Shown: piece by piece, positions 19,023 to 29,400 of the stretch
Layout: the number at the start of each line of letters is the position of its first letter
Numbering within the stretch: position 1 is the stretch's first letter
The notes under the pieces: model-generated
What the model saw: only the letters and a program-made list of their open reading frames with translations
Database searches by the model: none
What the model was told of the DNA's origin: nothing
DNA from: Symbiodinium natans
Taxonomy: Eukaryota; Sar; Dinophyceae; Suessiales; Symbiodiniaceae
NCBI GenBank assembly: GCA_905221605.1
Contig: CAJNDS010002523.1
Coordinates: 924,001 to 988,000, forward strand
Reading direction: 5' to 3'
Length of the DNA: 64,000 nucleotides
Program-made: the position numbers and the translations under genes

Positions 19023-19087
19023 GAAATCCGCCCAGCAAGAACCGAAGCCCAGAAGCTCTTGCAACTGCAGGGCGCCGAGGGTTTAGG
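19023..19087 (+). CDS. possible exon, TPR-like (+ strand)
   Basis: After CTTGCCAG the + strand reads VLEIRPARTEAQKLLQLQG in an open frame and ends at a GAGG|GTTTAGG donor-like site. It resembles the C-terminal helix of a TPR. The minus strand is also partly open. Confidence 0.25.
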
Positions 19088-19790
19088 TTTCAGGGTTCCT
19101 ACATCCTAAACCCTAAACCCTAAACCCTAAACTCTAAACCCTAAACTCTAAACCCTAAACGCTAGACCGCCCAAAAGCCCTGGGAAGCTTCAGCCAATGT
19201 GCCGTATCTCGTCGATTCCCACGCCGCTGAAGGCTGCCGGGATCTGCGTCCAACGGGTTCGATTTGAGGGGTTTCGGGTTTGGGGTTTAGGGTGTTGGGA
19301 TCTGAGGTTGTGGGTTTGGGTTTGGGGGTCTGGGTTGAGGCGTTTGAGAGTAGAGTTTTGGGGTTTAGGGTGCAGAGTATCATGAGTTCAGGAGGGGAGT
19401 TCGCAGGTAAAAGACTGTCATTGATGTGGCTCCAGGACTATGTAATCAGTAGATGAGGAGTGTTTAGGGTTTAGGGTTTCGGGCTCAAGATTTAGGGCTT
19501 ATAGGGGCTGCGCAGGTTTCCTAACAGCTTCTTCTCCTGCATCAGCTGTCGATCGAGTGTGACAGCCGCTCATAGCCACAATGTGCATCTGGGGCTTAGG
19601 TTCGATGGATCTAGCGTGTAGGGTTTAGGGTTTAGGGTTTACGTTTTAGGGTTTAGGGTTTAGGCCCCAGCCCATCCCACCCAAAAGGAAGCGACTGTTG
19701 GAGGTCTCGTCCTGAACCCTCTGCCTCATATCATGGATTTCCACAGAGCTCCGCCCTAAACCCTAAACCCTAAACCCTACACCCCAAACC

Positions 19791-19871
19791 CAAAAGCACT
19801 CGGAGGAACTGCCTCGGCGTCCTTCACTAAGTATCGCGTCCACAGCCTCATGGGTTGAGGGCATGCCAACT
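19791..19871 (-). CDS. coding-like exon, unknown product
   Basis: Minus strand between CTGAAG| and TTTTG|GGTTTGG. One frame reads LACPQPMRLWTRYLVKDAEA and stays open. Flanks follow the exon rule (CCCTAAA left, TTTAGGG right). Confidence 0.3.
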
Positions 19872-20686
19872 CTTCAGAGAAATCTATACGCAATGTCATA
19901 AGAAGACGTGGGAGGTTTAGGGTTTAGGGTTTAGGGTTTAGGGTTTAGGGTTTAGGGTTTAGGGTTTAGTGTTTAGTGTTTAGTGTTTAGGGTTTCTACA
20001 TTGCGCTTTTGCTGCGTGTACATACTGGGGGTCCTTTGTGGTGATACCTGCAACACAAGCTCGACTTCACAATCAGAATAAATCACTCCAAGTTCACCTG
20101 AGGGTCCCCTTGCAATGCAACTGCGGAGAGGGGTTGAAGGTACTTCATAAGCCTCACACTACTTGGATGCTCATGGGTACTGACGACCCCAAGTAGAAGT
20201 CTACTTGGAACCTACGTAGATGACTTAGGGGGCGTGAAAGTACAGTTATAGTTGGGCTAACCCTAAACCCTAAACCCTCAACCCTACACCCAAACCCCTA
20301 AACCGTGTCATAACTCGGGTTATAAGTACCCTGACCCTCCAAGAAAAAACGAGGGGAGGTGGTCCCAGTGAAACGCCAGCCCCAGGGATCATTGGGATTG
20401 GTGTAGGGGTTTAGGGTTTAGGGTTTAAGGTTCGGGATTTAGGGTTTAGGGTTTAGGGTTTAAGGTTTAGGGTTTAGGGTTTAAGGTTCGGGAGCCCTAA
20501 ACTCTGCTTGGAGGCTGATAATGTAAAAACCGATATGTCGGCATCTCCCAAAATAAGGGTACCCCTGAATCAACCCAAACACAGTACAGAATGGGGTACC
20601 CCTTATTCTACCCAAACAGAGTACAGTCCTTACTACATATCATGGGGAACACACGAACGGGTACCCCTAGTTTCAGGATCCCTCCC

Positions 20687-20769
20687 TGTCAAAATTCTTG
20701 TCCCTTTTTGGATCCCTATTATACTACGGCACCTAATATTTAGGGTACCCCAAACGGGATCATAATCTC
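20687..20769. mobile_element. MITE-like family F, copy 1
   Basis: Begins TGTCAAAATTCTTGTCCC and ends near GGGATCATAATCTCA; related to the cleaner copy at 53678-53752, including the internal ATACGGCACC and TACCCCAAA. Confidence 0.7.
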
Positions 20770-20783
20770 AGCCACCCATATGG

Positions 20784-20872
20784 GGGTTTACGAAAATCAG
20801 GGACCTCTAGTTAGAGCCCCAAATAGTAGGATTCCCTTATGGTCAAGACCCCAAGAAGGTACCCCGAACTTC
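20784..20872. mobile_element. MITE-like family D, copy 1
   Basis: Contains CCAAATAGTAGGATTCCC and AAGAAGGTACCCC. In opposite orientation the same order occurs near 33005-33060 and 39466-39546, and in this orientation near 38110-38190. Confidence 0.6.
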
Positions 20873-20930
20873 GGAAACCTCCCATATAATTAGTGATTTA
20901 GAGTTCAAGGCTGAAGGTTGTGTGTATATG

Positions 20931-21023
20931 CAAGCAGGTTCGCCACACCAGCAGCGAGGGTATCAGCGCCGCCACCGCAATGATGCCGAGCAGTAAAAGG
21001 ACGCCATAAACGTCTTGCATGGC
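20931..21023 (-). CDS. coding-like exon with a membrane-spanning segment
   Basis: On the minus strand, after CCAAACAG|, the frame reads AMQDVYGVLLLLGIIAVAAL then IPSLLVWRTCLH: about 18 hydrophobic residues flanked by polar ends, as in one helix of a membrane protein. The 5' flank ends in CCCTAAA words. It lies downstream of the TPR chain and may belong to it or to another gene. Confidence 0.4.
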
Positions 21024-21410
21024 CTGTTTGGGGTTTAGGGTTTAGGCTTTAGAGTTTAGGGGTTAGAGGCCTAGTATAAACCCCCAGCCCGCTAAACCCT
21101 GAATCCCCGACATCGCCCCTTCAAGCTGGAAGTTGATTCCTTAAACCGGAGGTTTAGGGTTTAGGGTTTAGGGTTTAGGGTTTAGGGTTTAGGGTTTAGG
21201 GTTTAGGGTTTAGGGTTTAGGGCCCTACAGCCTGTTTTTTTTTGGGGGGGGGTTTTGGATACTATGGGGGCCTGAAGAATAATTAGAATAGTTTTTTTTT
21301 GGGGGCGGGGGGGGGGGATTTTTAGTAGATTTATCAAGGACCCTAAGGGAATAGTAGCAATAACTATTCCGATATTCCGATCCCTATGTTTATGCCCTGC
21401 AGCATGATTC

Positions 21411-21947
21411 TTGGGGGAGGAGGTTCGCCACACGAGGTTTAGGGGATCTGGGGTATATGGAAGCAGTCGAACACCTGCGAACAGAACCATGCCTGAGATG
21501 GGTCCATCTGAAGGTTATCGTTCGGGAGACACTTCAAGCGCGTCAACCCTGGCTTTGCTGGGCGCAGGATGGTGGGCATTGCAAGGGAGATAAACGACGA
21601 GATGGTGCACGTGGTATCAAAAGGGAGAGAACAACAGAGTATGGAAGAGATGCTGCATGAAAAGGGAGATGAGAATCGGACAGCTCAAATGCAGGCCGGA
21701 AGCCACGGCGTCGAGATTATACATGGCAACGGTAGGGAAAGAAGACGCGGAGGCAAAATGGGACCCGACCGAGGAGATGAAGAAATGGTATAAGCCGAAG
21801 GAAATCGAGGAGCTCCTGAGCTGGAAGGGACAGTTCGAGGACCCGGAGATGGATGAGCTGGAGAATACTACCGACGGGTCACGTGCCTCGGAACTTGTTG
21901 GAAAGCTTATAAGAAGAGTGGCCATGATGGCTGGAGAGCTGATTTAG
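21411..21947 (+). pseudogene. coding-like segment with a frame change, unknown product
   Basis: About 530 bases free of telomere words. Plus-strand frames at 21569 and 21657 carry acidic, helix-like protein (WDPTEEMKKWYKPKEIEELL near 21757); the sensible frame changes between them. It ends GAGAGCTGATTTAGGG, where the TAG stop is partly made by the telomere word. No family recognised; it could be a decayed retroelement ORF. Confidence 0.35.
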
Positions 21948-22090
21948 GGTTTAGGGTTTCGGGTATTGCCGGGTTCAGGGTTTAGGGTAGGCTTGGAGCC
22001 CAAGGCCCTAACACCCCACCTACACTACCTCTGTTTCTGAGGCTGAAAAATTTTCAGGGTGTAGAGCTTGCAAGGGTTTATAGGGTTGGC

Positions 22091-22184
22091 AGCCCAGTAG
22101 CCATATCACAATAAGGGTAGCCTTTTTTGGGCTGGTTACTTCAGAAGGGAACCTTAAACCAGAAAAAACCAAAAGGGACTGCTT
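22091..22184. mobile_element. MITE-like family C, copy 1
   Basis: Starts AGCCCAGTAGCCATATCACA and shares AAGGG..GCC, TTTTTTGGGCTGGTTACTT and GGGAACCTTAAACCAGAAAA with 42183 and 49011. Confidence 0.6.
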
Positions 22185-22253
22185 CACGGCATCTTGACCT
22201 AATCCCTAAACCCTAAACCCTAACCCTAGTCGGCCTCTGTTGAGTCCACGCAC

Positions 22254-22282
22254 CTCGAATCCGTCTGTTTGAGGGCAAAGAG
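22254..22282 (-). CDS. possible TPR-gene exon
   Basis: Between TTCCGCAG| and CGAG|GTGCGTGG on the minus strand; reads LFALKQTDS in one frame. Phase with the previous exon is uncertain. Confidence 0.3.
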
Positions 22283-23427
22283 CTGCGGAATAACAGGCAA
22301 GGATCCAAGGTCGGGTGGGGCCTGGCGGGCCTAGGGTTTTAGTGTGCTAGGGTTTAGGGCTTAGGGTCTGAAAGCCCGAAACCCTGAAAACTCGAGGGTT
22401 CAGGGATTCATCAGGGTTTAGGGTTTAGGGTTTAGTGTGATGGGTTTCGGTCTAAGGACGGGCTGTCAGTTCGGACGATAAGAAACCCCCCCCACCCTAG
22501 TACTCAAACCTCTTCGGGGATTTTGGAGGCTTTTATACAAGGGAGAGTGGAGGGGGGGAAGAGTTTTTGTTGGGGGAAGAAATGAAACCCTAAACCCTTG
22601 AACACTAAAATCGGGAAACCTGAACCTGACTGATTCAAGGGGCAACCATCACCTTGCACCCCTAAACCCTAAGCCCTCAAACCCTAAACCCTAAACCCTA
22701 AACCCTCAACCCTTGCAAGCCCAGGGGGCGCAAGCACCCTAGACGACCCTACACCCTTTCAAGCGCCCCAAGCCGCTTCAATGCCACGCCGACGTGCCAG
22801 TGCATTCCCTTCTGACCTGCTACGATTTAGGGTTTGGGGTTTAGGGTTAAGGGTAGCCCTAAAGCCTAAACCCTAAGCCCTACACCCCAAACCTTAAACA
22901 CCCTGCATCAACAAGCCGAAAGTCTCCAGAGTTTCGGGATGCGACGCCCCGAGGCGCACCTGTCAAGGCTTCCGGGGGCCAGAGAGTTTAGGGTTCGGCT
23001 AGGGTGCAGAGGTCCAGATTTTATAGGCTCGCTTTTCGGGTGTAAGTGTTAGGGTCTAGAGTGGTGCAGGATTTAGGGTGTAGGGTGTCTAGTAGGGCCG
23101 ATGGCCATCTCAAGCGCAAACACTAAACTTTGGGATGTTCCCCCGTATGCTACCAGTCCTTAATAGGAATTCTAATAAGGGGTAATATAACTAAACCCTA
23201 GTCAGGACTGCTAGTATAAGTAGGGGGAACATCCCAAACTAAATAAACCCCATAAAACCGAACCCCACCCCCTCCAACAAAACCAAAAATCTCCCCTACC
23301 CTGACCTCTAACCCTGAGGCCCTGCAACTCAGTTGCACAGAAGAATGCAGACAAACAAACAAGTAAATGTAATATATTCTACAGACAATTAAACAAAAAA
23401 CACATACATACACATATATATATATAC

Positions 23428-23462
<35 letters not shown>

Positions 23463-26400
23463 ACAGAGAGAGAGAGAGATCCCAAACCGCACATGCCGAA
23501 GAGCTTGACACCTAAACCCTTAATTAACTGCCCATTGGCTCAAAAAAACTCAAAACCTGGCACATGGTAAGGCCCTTGGCATCCCGAAATCCAAAAAATT
23601 AGAGCCCACGGCGCCTTTGGGCTAGCCCAAGAAGCCTCAGAACCCTAAACCCTATACATAGCCTATGCCCTGAACCCTAAACCCCAAACCCCAAACCCTA
23701 AACCCTAGCCCAACAAACCCCAGAACCCTAAACCCTTAACCTGAAGGAAGCCCACCTCACTGGCATCGAGGGCCTTGCGGTAGAAGCACTCGGCCTCAGT
23801 GACAGCTCAGGGTTTCGGGTGGCTAGGGTTTAGGGTTGCTAGGGTTGCTAGGGTTGCTAGGGTTGCTAGGGTTGCTAGGGTTGCTAGGGTTGCTAGGGTT
23901 GCTAGGGTTGCTAGGGTTGCTAGGGTTGCTGGTGTTTGGGGCTTGCCAGGGTTTAGGGCTGCCAGGGCTTAGGGTTTAGGGTCCGGCCCTCAAGCAAAAC
24001 CTAAAGAGGGTTGGGGTTCGTAGGAGCCCTCATTCAGGGCCTCACCCCTGGATCTAAGGGTAGTTGCCTGGTCCCGTATATGGTCCCTTAGTTTAGGTTT
24101 CAGGGTTCAGGGTTCAGGGGGTTTAGGGTTTAGGCTTTAGGGTTAGGGCGCATTGGTTGTATACGGTAAGGACATAGAAGGAGTATGACAGGGGTTCCAC
24201 AATCAAGGGCCGAGACCATGTAACCACCCTAAGACTGGACGGTTTTGACTTTGCCGGGGTTTCCGGGATTCCGAGCCTAAACCCTAAAACCCTGGAACCC
24301 TGCAGATGGGTTTTGGCTCAAACCCTGAACCCAAACCCCCAGCCCCTCCTAACCCTAGAAATCTGACGCCCTAAAGCCGGGTTTGGGGGAGCCCGAGCTC
24401 AGGTTTAGGGTTGAGGTTCAGGGTTTGAGGCTCAGGGGCAGGTTTGGGGGGGGGGGGGGGTTTAGGGGCTTAGAAGGCTTCTGGGTAGCCCTAAACCCTA
24501 AACCCTATAACCCCTAAACTCTATGTTCGGGCTTCAGGGCCAAGGCCGAGGCCTCCTTGAGGTTGTCCTGATCGTCCAGGAGCACGGCAAGGTTGTGACA
24601 GACCTAGGGTTTAGGGTTTAGGGGTTAGGGTTTAGGGTTTAGAGTTTAGGGTTTAGGGTTTAGGCTTAGGGCTTAGGGCTTAGGGCTTAGGGCTTAGGGT
24701 TTAGGGTTCAGGGTTTCGGCAGTACAGGCTGAGTGCTTAAGGTTCAGAGATCGGCTGGAGAGTGAAAGAGTAAGGGTTGAAACAGTAACCTACCCCGTTT
24801 GGAGTTGAAGAAGCGGTCTGTACTTGAGGGAACCCAAAACCCTAAACCCTAAACCATCCCTAAATGAGGGACTAAGGGCAGGCTTTCGAGAGAAGGGCCA
24901 TCTCTCGAGATTCACAACTTGTGTAGGTGAGGGGGTTTAGGGCTTAGGGTTTCGGGTTTTGGGTCAACTTGTGTAGGTGAAGCGTGCTTGGCAGTTCTCG
25001 AAGTTCGGGTCAGTTTGGGAGCGCTCCAAGTGTAAGGTTCGGGAATTGCGCTATGTGTCTAAACATTTTAGGGTTTGTAGGGTTTCATGTAGAACTGGAC
25101 ACAATAAAGAGACCTGTGCCCTGAAACCGGAAGTTAGGTATGCAGGTGTTGCGCCCTAAACCCTAAACCCTTAACCCTACATCCGGAACCCTAAACCCGA
25201 AACCCTGAACCCTGAACTCTGAACCCTAAACCCTAGCAAGGACGCGGCCGTGGAAGTCGTTGGATGAAGCGCGCCGAGCTGCTCCTGCAAACAGTGCTCG
25301 GGACCGTTAAAGGGTTCAGCTGCCCAGTCGCGCCAGCAAAACATCATGCTAGGGTTTAGGGTTTAGGGCTTAGGGGGGTTTGGGGTTTGGGGTTTGGGCG
25401 GGTTTGGGGTCTGGGGTCTTGGGGTCTTGGGGTCTTAGGATCTCAAGCCTAACCAAGCTCAAAAAGGTCCACCACCCGCTACTCAAACCCTCAAAGCTTC
25501 AACGACGAAACCCCCATACCCTCAATAATAATTCCCGATGTTACCCTTATAAGGAAGAACATGTTATTACATTTTGGATATTTTTTGGGGGGGCTCTTAA
25601 GCAATTGATAGTCAACCCCCAAAAAAACTGAAAGCCCTGCACCCAACTCCCCTAACCCTAGACCCTAGATCCTCTAAATGCCCTAAACCCTAGCCCTAAA
25701 CCCTAAACCCTAAACCCTAAACCCTAAACCCTAAACCCAAAACCCTAAACCCTAAACCCTAAACCCTAAACTCAATGCCCTAAAGCCCTAAAGAACCGCA
25801 CCCCCCGCTCCGGAAGGCCTCAAGGCCCTGGGCAGCCTCGCGAAGAAGCGCTTCTGCCTTGATTTTGAAGGTTGTGGTTCTGGAGTGCATTGTATCTACT
25901 TAGGGTTTAGGGTTTAGGGTTTAGGGTTTAGGGTTTAGGGCTTAGGGTTTAGGATCGGACCCGAGCCCCTCCCAGTAGCAGAGCTGACATCAACTAAAGT
26001 GCAGGGGGTTTGACACGTCTGACGATGACTTGCCAATTGGGGGCCTTCTGCTGAGGACCTCTGCTTACTTAAGAGCCTGCGTGGAGATTCTTCAGGTCAT
26101 GTTTTGTGGACACAGGAGCGGCTTCAGATTATGACACCTCATCGATAAGTTGATGGTATGGTACCTATGCACTTTATACCTCTGAATTCGTGAGCAAGCC
26201 GCGAACAGTGCACCATGCTACCTTTCCAGGCAAACCACATTGCAGTTTAGGGTTTAGGATTTAGGTTGATTGGTTGGTTCAAAGACACCGATGTGTCATC
26301 TCTGGGCAGAGAAGGGGAGAGACCTGAGTGCTTGCACCGCCAGGTGCCCCAGCCCTCATATTTGTTCAGGTTACCTTGTATCAAGGTAAGAACAGCTGTC

Positions 26401-29400
26401 GTTACATGTTGGTCATGAAAGTCTATTGACGGTGCAGGGTTCAGGGTTCCGGGATAGTCGTGTAGAAATACGCTGGGCCCTCAGTAGCAGCGAAGCCATC
26501 CGAAATTCATTGCCTTAGAGCATCCTTTTTGTCCGCCGTCCTGCACCCAAAGCCTTTTGTAAACCCTAAACCCTAAACCCTAAACCCTAAACCCTAAACC
26601 CTAAACCCTAAACCCTAAACCCTAAAACCAAAACCCTAAACCCTAAATCCCTTTGGCTGCTGAGCGCTGAACTTCCTTGACGTCTCCGACAGCCTGTGGA
26701 AGGAGAGATTCGAGGGCAAATAGGTTTAGGGTTTAGGGTTTAGGGTTTAGGGTTTAGGGTTTAGGGTTTAGGGTTTAGGGTTTGGAGTTTAGGGTTTAGG
26801 GTTTAGGGTTTAGGGTCCCTACACCCTAAACCCGACACCATACATCCCCCTAAGGGTCCACGTGCCGAATTGTTGTCTACTCTGTCCCCAGAGTCCCCAT
26901 CTAGCAAGTACTAAACCCTAAACCCTAAACCCTAAACCCTAAACCCTAAACCCTAAACCCTAAACCCTAAACCCCATAAAACCTAAACCCTAAACCCTAA
27001 ACCCCAAACCCTATAAGTTAGCAGGCTATACACTTCCAAATCTGGATATGACCCCGACAATGTAGCCGGCAAATGGAAACACAGGCTGATACATCTCAAG
27101 CCCTGTGCTGTATGTATCCTTCGGACCCCTACACCCTGTACCCTTAACGCCAAGCTCGAAACCCCAACTCTCTGCAGCCAAACCTCCTCAGCCCAAAGCA
27201 ATCCAAACCTTAAGCCCGGATCCCTGAGCCCTATCACATCTTAAACTTGAACATTCTAGATTCTAAACAAACCCTAAACCCTCTAAATCGCATAAACCCC
27301 ATAAACCACTAGCTAAACATTCTACAATCTCTAAACCCTAAACCCTAAAACCCTAAACCCTAAACCCTGAACCCTGAACCCTGAACCCTGAACCCTGAAC
27401 CCTAAACCCTAAACCCTAAACCCTTGCCTGGAGCTCAGCCGCCAACCTGGCGCCAGCAGTGAGCGCCTTCACGTGGTCGTGGCCGTAAGCCTATGGTTGC
27501 GGGTTTTAAGTTTTAGGGTTAGGGTTTAGGGTTTAGGGTTGAGGGTTTAGGGTTCAGGGGGTTAGGGGTTTAGGGTTTAGGGTATTCATGTTTATAGGGA
27601 CTAGGGTGTAGGATTGGGGTTTCGCGGTCGGAGTCGGGGTTTCATGTCGGACTCTATTTAGCGTGTGCCTTTCCCTCCCCCGCCCCCCTCCCCGCCTCCC
27701 CCCCCCCCCCGCCGCCTCCCCCCCCCGCCGCCTCCCCCCCCCGCCGCCTCCCCCCCCCGCCGCCTCCCCCCCGCCCCGCCCAGGGTGTCCTGAATAGCCC
27801 AGCTTATTCAGGAGGCCCCACAAAAGAGGGTCCAACGTTAACGTTCAGATAGCTGGACCTGTATAAGCTAAGGGATAAAGATTGCATTTTGGGGATTGAT
27901 TGGGGTTTAGTTTTCCGAGTTTAGAAGATTGGGGTGCTCGGCAGTATTGGGGTTCAGGGTTTAGGGTTTAGGGTTTAGGGCTGGTCACGCAACCTTCGTC
28001 TACCCTCTACGTTTGCAGCCTGGCTGCTTTGGCTTGCTCTGGTTTGGCTCGGTGATCTTGGGGTGGGAAGGTCTTCATGCTAGCTGCACTCGAACACCTA
28101 AATCCTTCAACCCCCATGATCAACCCCCAATGCATCCTAAGCCCTGAACACGAATCCCTAAACCCTAAACCCTAAACCCTAAACCCTAAACCCTAAACCC
28201 TAAACCCTACATCTCCAATTCAAGCCCTGAATTCCCAAAAGCCCAAGCCTTCAACGCCTGAAAAGCCGTGCATACCTTAAAGATCCCTCCAAAGCCCTGC
28301 AAACCCTAAACCCCAAACCCCAACTCCTGAAAAGGGCCCCCAAAAAAATCTGCAAGCCCCCTAAACACTAAACCCTGAACCCTAAACCCTAAACCCTAAA
28401 CCCCAAATCCTAAACCCTAAACCCTAAACCCTAAACCCTAAACCCGAAACCCTAAACCCTAAACCCTACCCTAACCCGAAACCCCCTAAACCCTAAACCC
28501 TAAACCCTAAACCCTAAACCCTAAACCCTAAACCCTAAACCCTAAACCCTAAACCTAAACCCTAAACCCTAAACCCTAAACCCTAAACCCTAAACCCTAA
28601 ACCCTAAACCCTAAACCCTAAACCCTGCAAAGCAAAAAAGGCCCAGGCCTCTCTGGCCGCCTCAAAGAGCTGCCGCCGCCTGTGGAGGGAGCTTCCAAAG
28701 CTGTTGTTGAGGTTTAGGGTTTAGGGTTTAGGGTTTAGGGTTTAGGGTTTAGGTTTAGGGTTTAGGGTTTAGGGTTTAGGGTTTAGGGTTTAGGGTTTAG
28801 GGTTTAGGGTTTAGGGTTTAGGGTTTAGGGTTTAGGGGTTAGGGGTTAGGGTTCAGGGTTTATATCGGGTTTAGGGGTTGGAGTTTCGGTTTGGGGTTTG
28901 GGGTCTTGGGTTTGCTGTTTGGTGCTTGGTGTTTGGCGTTTGGGGCTTGGGGTTCAGCAGCTCATGTGCTAGCTTTCACTAGTCGAGCGTCTTATCATGA
29001 GAAGTGCCCACCCACCCAGAGAAACCTAATTATAACATTAAAGACATGCAAAGCTTTCATTCTTTCACCTGCGCCCTAAACCCAAAGCCCTGAACCCTAA
29101 ATTCTATACCCCTGAACACTAGGCCCTGAACACTAGACCCCAGGCCCTGAACCCTATTTCCTAAGCCCTGCACCCTAAACCCAGCCCTGAAACCTAGCCC
29201 AATTGACCGACATTTGAAAAACACTGGTGCCGATTGACCGAAATCTGAAAACACTGGTTGCGATGGCTGAGTGACCGCAGTCTGAAAAAGGGCTTGTGGG
29301 CTTTCTCTCGGGTTGAAGGGTCTTGACGGGCGAACACGTACACCCATCCTAAGCAACCTTGAGCCCGCCAAACCTTAGACCCTAAACCCTAATACACCCT

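Larger units (their letters stand above)
16942..22253. repeat. telomere-like mosaic, first part
   Basis: Blocks of TTTAGGG (17117-17188, 18000-18050, 18899-18998, 19918-19985, 20408-20490, 21153-21222) and CCCTAAA (17636-17685, 17813-17890, 18146-18300, 19106-19160, 19757-19780) separated by 50-500 bases of unique sequence. Coding-like segments inside are listed separately; the remaining unique stretches show nothing I can name. Confidence 0.85.

Noticed and set aside
19668-19756. Minus-strand exon reading SSVEIHDMRQRVQDETSNSR
   Set aside because: Open for 28 codons, but flanks are the reverse of the exon rule and no convincing splice sites border it, so it was left out.
23822-23935. CRISPR array
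   Set aside because: Repeat units are contiguous with no spacers, and the setting is eukaryotic.
27554-27835. Glycine-rich minus-strand ORF
   Set aside because: It is produced by the poly-C / GCCGCCTCC repeat.
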